Assembly (NCBI RefSeq): GCF_018390555.1
Contig: NZ_JAHBGB010000002.1
Coordinates: 682,001 to 746,000 of the forward strand
Direction of reading: 5' to 3'
Origin: Ancylobacter oerskovii
GTDB taxonomy: Bacteria; Pseudomonadota; Alphaproteobacteria; Rhizobiales; Xanthobacteraceae
DNA length: 64,000 nucleotides
Positions 55,268 to 63,763 of the stretch are shown here, piece after piece. The position numbers were made by a program, and so were the translations under genes. The notes below the pieces were generated by a model. The model was not told where the DNA came from. It ran no database searches and was given only the letters and a program-made list of their open reading frames with translations. How positions within the stretch are numbered: the stretch's first letter is position 1; each line of letters begins with the position of its first letter.

Positions 55268-55989
55268 CCCTCTCCGTGACGCAGGCCGTTCTCGACGGCG
55301 CCAAGCTGGTCGACCTCTCCACCTCGAGCGTGCGCGAGCTGAACGCCGCGCTGCACGCCCTCGCGCCCGACAGCAACGAGACCTTCTGGAAGGTGGCGCA
55401 TCCCAATGGCCGCCACGCCATCGCCGCCGGCCTCGACGCCGACATCGACATCGAGATCGACGGGCCGGTCGGCTATTACTGCGCCGGCATGAACAAGCGC
55501 GGCCGCGTCGTGATCAACGGCAATGCCGGTGTCGGCGTCGGCGAGAACATGATGTCGGGCTTCATCCATGTGAAGGGCGACGCCAGCCAGTCGGCCGGCG
55601 CCACCGCCCATGGCGGGCTCCTCGTCATCGACGGCAACGCCTCGGCGCGTTGCGGCATCTCGATGAAGGGCATCGACATCGTGGTGAAGGGCTCGGTCGG
55701 CCACCTCTCGGCCTTCATGGGCCAGGCGGGTTCGCTCGTCGTGCTCGGCGACGCCGGCGAGGCGCTGGGCGACAGCCTCTACGAGGCCAGGCTGTTCGTG
55801 CGCGGCACCGTCGCCGGCCTCGGGGCCGACTGCATCGAGAAGGAGATGCGCGACGAGCACAAGGCGCTGCTGGCCGAGAAGCTTAAGGCCGCCGGCATCC
55901 TCGGCGAGGTCGATATCGGCGAGTTCCGCCGCTACGGCTCGGCCCGCACGCTCTACCATTTCCACGTCGACAACGTGTCGAGCTACTGA
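55264..55989 (+). CDS. glxC: Glutamate synthase GXGXG-domain protein (GlxC / MgsB family)
   Basis: A 241-residue protein equivalent to the C-terminal beta-helix domain of glutamate synthase: repeated Gly turns (GYYCAGMNKRGRVVINGNAG, VGVGENMMSGFIHVKGDA, AHGGLLVIDGNASARCG) build the right-handed helix that holds the other domains together. It overlaps glxB by 4 bases (ATGA) and precedes glxD. Confidence 0.9.
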   Translation: MTLSVTQAVLDGAKLVDLSTSSVRELNAALHALAPDSNETFWKVAHPNGRHAIAAGLDADIDIEIDGPVGYYCAGMNKRGRVVINGNAGVGVGENMMSGFIHVKGDASQSAGATAHGGLLVIDGNASARCGISMKGIDIVVKGSVGHLSAFMGQAGSLVVLGDAGEALGDSLYEARLFVRGTVAGLGADCIEKEMRDEHKALLAEKLKAAGILGEVDIGEFRRYGSARTLYHFHVDNVSSY

Positions 55990-56020
55990 AATGGCTTCAT
56001 CCAAGTCCCTATCGGATCAC

Positions 56021-56098
56021 GTCATGCCCGCGCTCGGCGCGGGCATCCACGCCTTGGCCGCGAATTCGTGGATGGCCGGGACATGCCCGGCCATGACG
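56021..56098. repeat. REP-like element between glxC and glxD
   Basis: GTCATGCCCGCGCTCGGCGCG...CATCCACGCC mirrored by CGTGGATGGCCGGGACATGC...GGCCATGACGGAGG. The element ends at the glxD ribosome binding site (GGAGGAAA), so it could affect translation of that gene. Confidence 0.75.
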
Positions 56099-56112
56099 GA
56101 GGAAACAGCGCG

Positions 56113-57450
56113 ATGAACGATCTCACCAACACGCCCCGCACCAAGCCCCGCGCCTCGGCGACCTTCGACGAGTACACGCTGTCGGAGATCCGCCGCGCGG
56201 CGGCGACCGGCATCTACGACATTCGCGGCGCCGGCGCGAAGCGCAAGCTGCCGCATTTCGACGACCTCCTGTTCCTCGGCGCCTCGATGTCGCGCTACCC
56301 GCTCGAGGGCTATCGCGAGAAGTGCTCGACCGAGGTGGTGCTCGGCACCCGCTTCGCCAGGAAGCCGATCGAGCTGAAGATCCCGATCACCATCGCCGGC
56401 ATGAGCTTCGGCTCGCTCTCCGCCAACGCCAAGGAGGCGCTCGGACGCGGCGCCTCGGCGATGGGCACCTCGACCACCACCGGCGACGGCGGCATGACCA
56501 ATGAGGAGCGCGGGCACTCGACCCAGCTCGTCTACCAGTACCTGCCCTCGCGCTACGGCATGAACCCGGACGATCTCAAGCGCGCCGACGCCATCGAAGT
56601 GGTGGTCGGCCAGGGCGCCAAGCCCGGCGGCGGCGGCATGCTGCTCGGCCAGAAGATCACCGAGCGCGTCGCCGGCATGCGCACTTTGCCGGTCGGCATC
56701 GACCAGCGTTCGGCCTGCCGCCACCCGGACTGGACCGGCCCGGACGACCTCGAGATCAAGATCGAGGAACTGCGCGAGATCACCGACTGGGAGAAGCCGA
56801 TCTATGTGAAGGTCGGCGCGGCGCGTCCCTATTACGACACCGCGCTCGCCGTGAAGTCCGGCGCCGACGTGGTGGTCGTCGACGGCATGCAGGGCGGCAC
56901 GGCGGCGACGCAGGAGATCTTCATCGAGCATGTCGGCATCCCCACCCTCGCCGCCGTGCGGCAGGCGGTGAAGGCGCTGCAGGATCTCGGCATGCACCGC
57001 AAGGTGCAGCTGATCGTCTCTGGCGGCATCCGCAACGGCGCCGACGTCGCCAAGGCGCTGGCGCTCGGGGCGGACGCGGTGGCGATAGGCACCGCGGCAC
57101 TGGTGGCGCTCGGCGACAACGACCCGCACTGGCAGGGCGAGTACGAGAAGCTCGGCACCACCGCCGGCGCCTATGACGACTGGCACGAGGGCCGCGACCC
57201 CGCCGGCATCACCACGCAGGATCCCGAGCTGATGAAGCGGCTCGACCCGGTCGCCGCCGGCCGCCGCCTCGCCAACTATCTCGCGGTGCTGACGCTGGAG
57301 TGCCAGACCATCGCCCGCGCCTGCGGCAAGAGCCATGTGCACAATCTGGAGCCGGAAGACCTCGTCGCGCTGACCATCGAGGCGGCGGCGATGGCCAACG
57401 TGCCGCTGGCCGGCACCAACTGGATCCCCGGCAGCAACGGGAATTTCTGA
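56113..57450 (+). CDS. glxD: FMN-binding glutamate synthase family protein (GlxD / MgsC)
   Basis: A 445-residue protein equal to the FMN/Fe-S synthase domain of GltB: GMSFGSLSANAKEALGRGAS, TTGDGGMTNEERGH, EVVVGQGAKPGGGGMLLGQK, VKVGAARPYYDTAL, VVVDGMQGGTAATQE and GADAVAIGTAALVALG. With GlxB and GlxC it reconstitutes a three-protein glutamate-synthase-like enzyme; as MgsABC this would be N-methylglutamate synthase. ATG 56113 has GGAGGAAA. No GltD-type reductase subunit is present nearby. Confidence 0.9.
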   Translation: MNDLTNTPRTKPRASATFDEYTLSEIRRAAATGIYDIRGAGAKRKLPHFDDLLFLGASMSRYPLEGYREKCSTEVVLGTRFARKPIELKIPITIAGMSFGSLSANAKEALGRGASAMGTSTTTGDGGMTNEERGHSTQLVYQYLPSRYGMNPDDLKRADAIEVVVGQGAKPGGGGMLLGQKITERVAGMRTLPVGIDQRSACRHPDWTGPDDLEIKIEELREITDWEKPIYVKVGAARPYYDTALAVKSGADVVVVDGMQGGTAATQEIFIEHVGIPTLAAVRQAVKALQDLGMHRKVQLIVSGGIRNGADVAKALALGADAVAIGTAALVALGDNDPHWQGEYEKLGTTAGAYDDWHEGRDPAGITTQDPELMKRLDPVAAGRRLANYLAVLTLECQTIARACGKSHVHNLEPEDLVALTIEAAAMANVPLAGTNWIPGSNGNF

Positions 57451-57465
57451 CCGCTTACTTTACCT

Positions 57466-57573
57466 CCCTCTCCCCGGTGGGGAGAGGTGGCCCGCGAAGC
57501 GGGTCGGTGAGGGGGAACCACATCGGGAAGCGTTGCTGCCCCCTCACCCCACCCTCTCCCCGCGGGGAGAGGG
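57466..57573. repeat. Repeat block between glxD and the glutamine synthetase gene
   Basis: CTCCCCGGTGGGGAGAGGTGG-CCCGCGAAGCGGGTCGGTGAGG and CCCCTCACCCCACCCTCTCC-CCGCGGGGAGAGGGA, as at 44570-44692 and 61850-61935. No gene. Confidence 0.75.
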
Positions 57574-57681
57574 AGCAGGGTCGCCCATACGCCGCCCTTG
57601 AAGAAGGCCGGCAAGTAAATTGCACCACGATGATTACACGACACGAGCCCTAAATGGGTCGCAGGGGAACAGGACGACAGC

Positions 57682-58983
57682 ATGGCCAACGATCTCGCCC
57701 ACGCCGCCAAGGAACTCGGCATCAAGTATTTCCTGATCTCCTATGTCGACCTGTTCGGGGCCCTGCGCGCCAAGCTGGTACCGGCGCAGGCGATCGGCGG
57801 CATGCAGAAGGCCGGCGCGGGCTTCGCCGGCTTCGCCACCTGGCTCGACATGAGCCCGGCCGATGCCGACCTGTTCGCGGTGCCGGATGCCGACAGCCTG
57901 ATCCAGCTGCCGTGGAAGCCGGAAGTCGGCTGGCTGGCCTCCGACCTCGTGATGAACGACGAACTGGTGAGGCAGGCGCCGCGCAACGTGCTGAAAAGCA
58001 CCATGCTGGGGGCCGAATCCATCGGCTACCAGATGAAGACCGGCGTCGAGTGCGAGTTCTTCCTGACCACGCCGGACGGCACCAAGATCTCCGACGCTTC
58101 CGACGACGCCACCAAGCCCTGCTACGACCAGTCCGCCCTGATGCGCCGCTATGAGGTCATCAAGGAGATCTGCGACGGCATGCTCACTCTCGGCTGGGGG
58201 CCGTACCAGAACGACCACGAGGACGCCAACGGCCAGTTCGAGATGAACTGGGACTTCGACGACGCCCTCGTCACCGCCGACCGCCACGTCTTCTTCAAAT
58301 ACATGGCGCGCTCCATCGCCGAGAAGCATGGCCTGCGCGCCACCTTCATGCCCAAGCCGTTCATCGACCTCACCGGCTCGGGCTGCCACATGCACACCTC
58401 GCTGTGGTCGGGCGACACCAACCTGTTCGAGGACGAGGACGGCGAGCTCGGCGTCTCCGACCTCTGCTACAACTTCATCGGCGGCCTGATCCACTCGGCC
58501 GACGCGCTGTGCGCCTTCACCAACCCGACGGTGAACTCCTACAAGCGCATCAACGCGCCGCGCACCGTCTCCGGCGCCACCTGGGCGCCCAACACCGTCA
58601 CCTATACCGGCAACAACCGCACCCACATGATCCGCATCCCCGATGCGGGCCGGCTGGAGCTGCGGCTGCCGGACGGCGCGGCGAACCCGTATCTGGCGCC
58701 GGCGGCGGTGCTGGCGGCCGGCCTCGACGGCATCCAGAACCAGCGCGATCCCGGCAAGCGCCTCGACATCAACATGTACACCGACGGCCACAAGGTGCGC
58801 GGCGCCAAGAAGCTGCCGCTGAACCTGCTCGACGCGCTGCGGGCGCTGGAGAAGTCCTCGGTGCTGAAGAACGCGCTCGGCGCGCCGGTGGTCGAGGGCT
58901 TCCTCAAGCTGAAGCACGAGGAATGGAACGCCTATTCGCGCCATCTCACCCAGTGGGAGCGCGACAACACGCTGGATATCTGA
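57682..58983 (+). CDS. glnT: Type III glutamine synthetase family (GlnT / gamma-glutamylmethylamide synthetase GmaS)
   Basis: A 433-residue ligase: N-terminal ISYVDLFGALRAKLVPAQA, metal-site VECEFFL, NDHEDANGQFEMNWDFDDAL, HMHTSLW, NPTVNSYKRINAPRT and PGKRLDINMYTDGH. The family contains both GlnT (ammonia) and GmaS, which joins methylamine to glutamate. Placement directly after glxBCD fits either. The sox/mgd-purU-folD operon in the same window makes GmaS attractive, but activity cannot be told from sequence by eye. Confidence 0.88.
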   Translation: MANDLAHAAKELGIKYFLISYVDLFGALRAKLVPAQAIGGMQKAGAGFAGFATWLDMSPADADLFAVPDADSLIQLPWKPEVGWLASDLVMNDELVRQAPRNVLKSTMLGAESIGYQMKTGVECEFFLTTPDGTKISDASDDATKPCYDQSALMRRYEVIKEICDGMLTLGWGPYQNDHEDANGQFEMNWDFDDALVTADRHVFFKYMARSIAEKHGLRATFMPKPFIDLTGSGCHMHTSLWSGDTNLFEDEDGELGVSDLCYNFIGGLIHSADALCAFTNPTVNSYKRINAPRTVSGATWAPNTVTYTGNNRTHMIRIPDAGRLELRLPDGAANPYLAPAAVLAAGLDGIQNQRDPGKRLDINMYTDGHKVRGAKKLPLNLLDALRALEKSSVLKNALGAPVVEGFLKLKHEEWNAYSRHLTQWERDNTLDI

Positions 58984-59037
58984 GCCTCGCCGACGATCGA
59001 GCCTCGCGGAACAGCGGGGCTCACGGGCCGGCCGACG

Positions 59038-59796
59038 TCACGGCCGGCTCTCCGCCATCCGGTCCGGCCTCGGCGCCCCCGCGATCTCGCGGATCAATTT
59101 CCGCCGGACCGCGGCGGGAAAGGCCTCGGCCGAGCGCACCGGCTCGACAAAAGCATTCTCCCCGCCGATCACCTCTTCGATGAAATAGCGGATGAGCTGA
59201 TCGGGGGGGAAGGTCGTCTCGTCCTCCACCGCGTCCTTGTAGACCAGCGGCAGGCCGTTGATGGTGATGCCGCGCCTCACCACCTCGGCGCGGACCCGGG
59301 CGAGTGCGCGGCCGCGATTGCTCAGCCCATCGCCGGAAAGGTCGATCACCCGCCGCTCGCCGGCATAGCCGCCCCGCCCGAACAGGTCGGCGCAGAACCA
59401 GAGCGCATCGCCCATGGCGGTGCCATAGGTGAGACGCCCGGGCGAGACTCGGGCGAGGCGGTCGGCGAAATCGACGGAGGCCGCGGCACCGTCGATCAAT
59501 GTCCAGGGCAGGACGATCTGCGCGCGCCTTTCCCCGCCCCACTCCACATAGGTGACGGCGATGCGCCCCCGGCGTCCCTGGCGGATGGCGCCGATGACGG
59601 CAGCGTCGCGAAACGCCGCCGCGAAGCCGGCAAGCTGGAGCTTCTTTTCCCCACGATCCATCGAGGTGGAGACATCGGTGGCCAGCAGCTCCAGATCGAC
59701 CTCCATGGGCGGCCCCGCCTGTGCCGGTCGCGGCGGCGCCTGCGCGAGCGCCAGCGACAGCGCCAGCCAGCCCGCGAACACACACCACCTCCGCAT
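59038..59796 (-). CDS. Exported DUF1194 / von Willebrand factor A domain protein
   Basis: A 252-residue protein with an N-terminal signal peptide (MRRWCVFAGWLALSLALAQA) and a vWA fold. The MIDAS metal motif is intact as DVSTS (ATDVSTSMDRGEKKLQ), with TYGTAMGDAL and VIDLSGDGLSN giving the other metal-site residues. DUF1194 proteins are periplasmic and uncharacterised. It is divergent from an orphan winged-helix protein 112 bases away. GAGGGGG supports ATG 59796. Confidence 0.85.
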   Translation of the reverse strand: MRRWCVFAGWLALSLALAQAPPRPAQAGPPMEVDLELLATDVSTSMDRGEKKLQLAGFAAAFRDAAVIGAIRQGRRGRIAVTYVEWGGERRAQIVLPWTLIDGAAASVDFADRLARVSPGRLTYGTAMGDALWFCADLFGRGGYAGERRVIDLSGDGLSNRGRALARVRAEVVRRGITINGLPLVYKDAVEDETTFPPDQLIRYFIEEVIGGENAFVEPVRSAEAFPAAVRRKLIREIAGAPRPDRMAESRP

Positions 59797-59908
59797 GGCG
59801 CCCCCTCGCCTTTTGGACACGGGGATCAGCCCGCTGGGCCGGAACGTTGCGCGCCAATTGTTGCAGTAGTGTTTGAACTCCCGGCAGGGCGGGCAGGGGG
59901 ACGGCGCG

Positions 59909-60229
59909 ATGACGGGGCGCTCATTCGACGGCGTCACCTTCGACGAGGGGTTCCTGTTCGCCACCCGCGGGCCGGGCGACGAAATCCGCTTCACCCGTTC
60001 CGAGCGCGCCGTGCTGAGGGCACTGACCAGCAATGCGCGGCGGGTGATGAGCCGTGGCCAGTTGCTCGACGCCATCGCCGGCATCGATGCGAACTCCACC
60101 GACCGCAGCGTCGACTTCATCATCAACCGCCTTCGCGCCAAGCTCGGCGACCGGGCAAGGGCCCCGCGCTTCATCGCCACGCAATATGGCGAGGGCTATG
60201 TCTGGATCGCCCGGCCAAGTCGCATGTGA
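59909..60229 (+). CDS. Stand-alone OmpR-type winged-helix DNA-binding protein
   Basis: A 106-residue protein consisting only of a Trans_reg_C winged helix: FTRSERAVLRALTSNARRVM, SRGQLLDAIAG, DRSVDFIINRLRAKLGD and the C-terminal hairpin IATQYGEGYVWIA. There is no receiver or transmembrane domain. ATG 59909 has GGGGG upstream; TTG 59873 would add 12 residues. It is divergent from the vWA protein gene and could regulate it. How it senses a signal is unclear. Confidence 0.8.
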   Translation: MTGRSFDGVTFDEGFLFATRGPGDEIRFTRSERAVLRALTSNARRVMSRGQLLDAIAGIDANSTDRSVDFIINRLRAKLGDRARAPRFIATQYGEGYVWIARPSRM

Positions 60230-60269
60230 ACGGCCGCATATGACCGGCGGTATGTGACCGGCCGCGCGC

Positions 60270-61712
60270 TCAGAAGCGCAGCTCGTCCTTCACCTCGAAC
60301 GGCACCACGCCGCGCCGGTCGGGATCGAGCACGATCTCGCGGTCGAGCGGCGGGAAGGCCCGGTCCGGGCAGGAAGCGCGCGGGCAGATGCGGCAATTGA
60401 CGCCGAGCGGCGCCACCGCCGCCGCCTTGAGGTCCAGCCCGTCGGCATAGACGATCTCCCCCGCATAGGAGAGCTCGCAGCCGATGCCGAGCGCGTAGCG
60501 CCGCTCGCGCTGGCCGAAGCGCTGGACAGGCTTCACCGTTCCCCGCGCCAGGCAGAGATAGCGCACCCCGTCCGGCATCTCGCCCAGTTGCGCCAGCGGC
60601 CGCGAGGGCTGCTCGAAGGCCTCGTGCACGTTCCACACCGGGCAGGCGCCGCCATAGCGGGCGAACTGGAAGCGGGTGGCGCTGTGCCGCTTGATGACGT
60701 TGCCGGCGCGATCCACCTTCAGGAAATAGAACGGCACGCCTTTCTCGCCCGGCCGCTGCAAGGTGGAGAGCCGGTGGCACACCTGTTCCAGGCTGGCGCC
60801 GGTGATGGAGGTGAGCAGGTCGAGATCGTGCCGCTTCTCGCGCGCCAGCCGCGCGAAGCGGCGATAGGGCAGGATGAGCGCGCCGGCATAATAGTTCTGC
60901 AGGGACAGGCGGCAGACCTCGCGGGCGGCGCTGCTGCGAAAGCCCGCCTCCGCCACGTGCCGGTCGATCAGTTCGCTTTGCTCGAAACGGGCGACGAGGG
61001 TGGCCAGGCGGAAGATCCGGCTGGCCGGATCCAGCCCCCGCGCCAATGTCGCCACCCGGCGGTGACGGTCGAAGCGCAGCAGCGGCGCCTCGACCGCATC
61101 CGGCGGCGCGCTCTCGACGCCGATGTCGTGACGCTCGCGCAGATGCCGCTCCAGCACGGCGCCGGCATCGGGGCGAGCGAAGAGATCGAGCGCGGCGCTC
61201 TTCTCCTCCGCCGCCCGGTCGAGGCCGTCGACGTAGTTGTCGATATAATGGAAATGGTCGCGCACCTCGTCATAGGGCGCGAGGTTGCGCGTCTCGCCAT
61301 CCGCCTCGCCGCTGGCGACCGCCACCTCGTCGAGCGCGGCGCGGCGTTCCACCATCCGCCGCATCGCCCCGTGCAGGCGCAGGAAGGCATGGGCGAAGGC
61401 CGGGGCATGGGTGGTGGCGTTCTTCAGGTCCTGCAGGCTCGGCTCCAGGCCGCGGAACACCGGATCGGCCAGCGCCTCGCGCAGGTCGGCGACGATGCGG
61501 TCGAGGTCGTCGGCGCCGAAGCGGGTGATGTCGAGATCGAAGGTCCGGCCGATGGCGAGCAGCACCGCGGCGGTCAGCGGACGCTGGTTGCTCTCGATCT
61601 GGTTGATATAGCTCGGCGACAACGAAAGGCGGCGCGCGAAGTCCATCTGGGTAAGGCCCAGCCTTTCGCGCAGATTGCGCACCGCATGGCCGGCAAATAC
61701 CTTCTTGGACAT
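60270..61712 (-). CDS. Short-chain fatty acyl-CoA regulator (ScfR/RamB-type XRE regulator, PccR-like)
   Basis: A 480-residue regulator: N-terminal XRE HTH (LRERLGLTQMDFARRLSLSP, SYINQIESNQRPL), a long middle region with the IrrE/ImmA-like segment (FRLATLVARFEQSE, AREVCRLSLQNYYAGALILP) and a C-terminal ScfR domain with several Cys (NCRICPRASCPDRAFPPLDR). Homologues such as PccR of Rhodobacter activate propionyl-CoA carboxylase; here the gene is divergent from pccB, which supports the same job. GGAGGT precedes the ATG. Confidence 0.88.
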   Translation of the reverse strand: MSKKVFAGHAVRNLRERLGLTQMDFARRLSLSPSYINQIESNQRPLTAAVLLAIGRTFDLDITRFGADDLDRIVADLREALADPVFRGLEPSLQDLKNATTHAPAFAHAFLRLHGAMRRMVERRAALDEVAVASGEADGETRNLAPYDEVRDHFHYIDNYVDGLDRAAEEKSAALDLFARPDAGAVLERHLRERHDIGVESAPPDAVEAPLLRFDRHRRVATLARGLDPASRIFRLATLVARFEQSELIDRHVAEAGFRSSAAREVCRLSLQNYYAGALILPYRRFARLAREKRHDLDLLTSITGASLEQVCHRLSTLQRPGEKGVPFYFLKVDRAGNVIKRHSATRFQFARYGGACPVWNVHEAFEQPSRPLAQLGEMPDGVRYLCLARGTVKPVQRFGQRERRYALGIGCELSYAGEIVYADGLDLKAAAVAPLGVNCRICPRASCPDRAFPPLDREIVLDPDRRGVVPFEVKDELRF

Positions 61713-62083
61713 GATACCTCCGCGGAGATGATCGTGGGAACGCCGTCATCCGACCAGCTTCCCTCTCCCCGCCCGAACTCGGCTGCTGCCGAAGTCGGTT
61801 CCGGCAAGGTCGAAACTGGCAACATCCGGTTTCGACGGAGAGGTGGCCCGCGCAGCGGGTCGGTGCGGAGAGACGCCATTTGAGGGGTGTGGAAGGCCCC
61901 TCACCCCAGCCCTCTCCCCATTGGGGAGAGGGAGCAGGGCCGGCTCTCTCGCTTCGCGCATCGACCTTGTGAAATTTTTACAGTTTTACGATCCGCATTT
62001 TCACAGCTTATCGTGCGGGTCACAAGGGCTTAGAAGAGACGAAGCGACCGGGCGCCACATGCGCGCCCCGAAAGGTGCGGGCC
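61713..62083. other. Divergent scfR-pccB intergenic region: repeats and promoter
   Basis: 61757-61945 carries the CTCCCCGCCCGAACTCGGCTG, GGTTCCGGCAAGGTCGAAAC and CCTCACCCCAGCCCTCTCCC elements. The last 120 bases before pccB are AT-richer and hold the candidate operator region. No gene is seen. Confidence 0.65.
61968..61993. promoter_or_regulatory. Candidate ScfR/PccR operator upstream of pccB
   Basis: TGTGAAA-T-TTTTACA (61968-61982) is a near-perfect inverted repeat, and TTTTACAG is followed by TTTTACGA, a direct repeat at 8-base spacing. The published PccR site (TTTGCAAA pairs) is not matched exactly, so assignment is tentative. Confidence 0.4.
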
Positions 62084-63616
62084 ATGAAGCATATTCTCGA
62101 CGAACTCGACCACCGTCGCGCCGAGGCGCGTCTCGGCGGCGGCGAGAAGCGCATCGCCGCCCAGCACAAGCGCGGCAAGCTCACGGCCCGCGAACGCATC
62201 GAACTTCTGCTCGACACCGGCTCCTTCGAGGAGTTCGACACCTTCGTCGAGCATCGCTGCACCGATTTCGGCATGGAAGCGACCAAGATCCCCGGCGACG
62301 GCGTCGTCACCGGCTGGGGCACGGTGAACGGCCGGCAGGTCTTCGTCTTCGCCAAGGACTTCACCGTGTTCGGCGGCTCGCTGTCGGAAAGCCATGCCGC
62401 CAAGATCACCAAGATCCAGGACATGGCGCTGAAGACCCGCTCGCCGATCATCGGCCTGTTCGATGCCGGCGGCGCCCGCATCCAGGAAGGCGTCGCCGCG
62501 CTCGGCGGCTATGGCGAGGTGTTCAAGCGCAACGTCACCGCCTCGGGCGTCATCCCGCAGATCTCGGTGATCATGGGACCCTGCGCCGGCGGCGACGTCT
62601 ACTCGCCGGCGATGACCGACTTCATCTTCATGGTGCGCGACACCTCCTACATGTTCGTCACCGGCCCGGACGTGGTGAAGACGGTGACCAACGAGACCGT
62701 CACGGCGGAAGAACTCGGCGGCGCCAAGGTGCACACGACGAAATCCTCGGTGGCCGACGGCGCCTTCGACAACGACGTCGAGTGCCTGTTGCAGATGCGC
62801 CGGCTGATCGACTTCCTGCCGGCCAACAACCGCTCCGGCGTGCCGCAATGGCCAAGCTTCGACGATGGCGAGCGGCTCGATCCCTCGCTCGACACGCTGG
62901 TGCCGGACAATCCGAACAAGCCCTACGACGTCAAGGAACTGATCGCCAAGGTGGTGGACGAGGGCGATTTCTTCGAGATCCAGCCCGCCTTTGCCGCCAA
63001 CATCGTCACCGGCTTCGGCCGGGTGGAGGGGCGCACGGTCGGCATCGTCGCCAACCAGCCGATGGTGCTGGCCGGCGTGCTCGACAGCGACGCCTCGCGC
63101 AAGGCGGCGCGCTTCGTGCGCTTCTGCGACGCCTTCGAGATCCCGATCGTCACCTTCGTCGACGTGCCGGGATTCCTGCCCGGCACGGCACAGGAATATG
63201 GCGGGCTGATCAAGCACGGGGCCAAGCTGCTGTTCGCCTATTCGCAGGCCACCGTGCCGCTGGTGACGGTGATCACCCGCAAGGCGTTCGGCGGCGCCTA
63301 TGACGTGATGGCGTCCAAGCATGTCGGCGGCGACGTCAACTATGCCTGGCCGACGGCGCAGATCGCGGTGATGGGCGCCAAGGGGGCGGTGGAGATCATC
63401 TTCCGCGCCGATATCGACGATCCCTCGAAGATCGCCGCCCGCACCAAGGAATATGAGCAGCGCTTCCTCTCGCCCTTCGTGGCGGCCGAGCGCGGCTATA
63501 TCGACGAGGTGATCACCCCGCGCTCCACGCGCAAGCGCATCGCGCGGGCGCTCGCCATGCTACGTTCCAAGCATGTCGAGGCGCCGGCCAAGAAGCACGA
63601 CAATCTGCCGCTGTGA
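62084..63616 (+). CDS. pccB: Propionyl-CoA carboxylase beta subunit
   Basis: A 510-residue carboxyltransferase: [40 protein letters not shown], the acyl-CoA oxyanion segment [29 protein letters not shown] and the second oxyanion [13 protein letters not shown]. The DFGM and [16 protein letters not shown] sequences are typical of PccB rather than AccD. With PccA it makes methylmalonyl-CoA from propionyl-CoA. ATG 62084 chosen; GTG 62075 would add 3 residues. Confidence 0.93.
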   Translation: MKHILDELDHRRAEARLGGGEKRIAAQHKRGKLTARERIELLLDTGSFEEFDTFVEHRCTDFGMEATKIPGDGVVTGWGTVNGRQVFVFAKDFTVFGGSLSESHAAKITKIQDMALKTRSPIIGLFDAGGARIQEGVAALGGYGEVFKRNVTASGVIPQISVIMGPCAGGDVYSPAMTDFIFMVRDTSYMFVTGPDVVKTVTNETVTAEELGGAKVHTTKSSVADGAFDNDVECLLQMRRLIDFLPANNRSGVPQWPSFDDGERLDPSLDTLVPDNPNKPYDVKELIAKVVDEGDFFEIQPAFAANIVTGFGRVEGRTVGIVANQPMVLAGVLDSDASRKAARFVRFCDAFEIPIVTFVDVPGFLPGTAQEYGGLIKHGAKLLFAYSQATVPLVTVITRKAFGGAYDVMASKHVGGDVNYAWPTAQIAVMGAKGAVEIIFRADIDDPSKIAARTKEYEQRFLSPFVAAERGYIDEVITPRSTRKRIARALAMLRSKHVEAPAKKHDNLPL

Positions 63617-63630
63617 CACAACAGGGCACC

Positions 63631-63724
63631 GTCATGCCCGGGCTCGGCCCGGGCATCCACGACTTCCACCGCAACGCGCGTCCAGTCCAAGATGTGGATG
63701 GCCGGGCCAAGCCCGGCCATGACG
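63631..63724. repeat. REP-like element between pccB and pccA
   Basis: GTCATGCCCGGGCTCGGCCC-GGGCATCCACGAC mirrored by GTGGATGGCCGGGCCAAGCC-CGGCCATGACGTC. It ends about 40 bases before the pccA start. Confidence 0.8.
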
Positions 63725-63763
63725 TCGCCTCCAGTTGAAGCCGGGCATCCGAGGATCCGTCGC

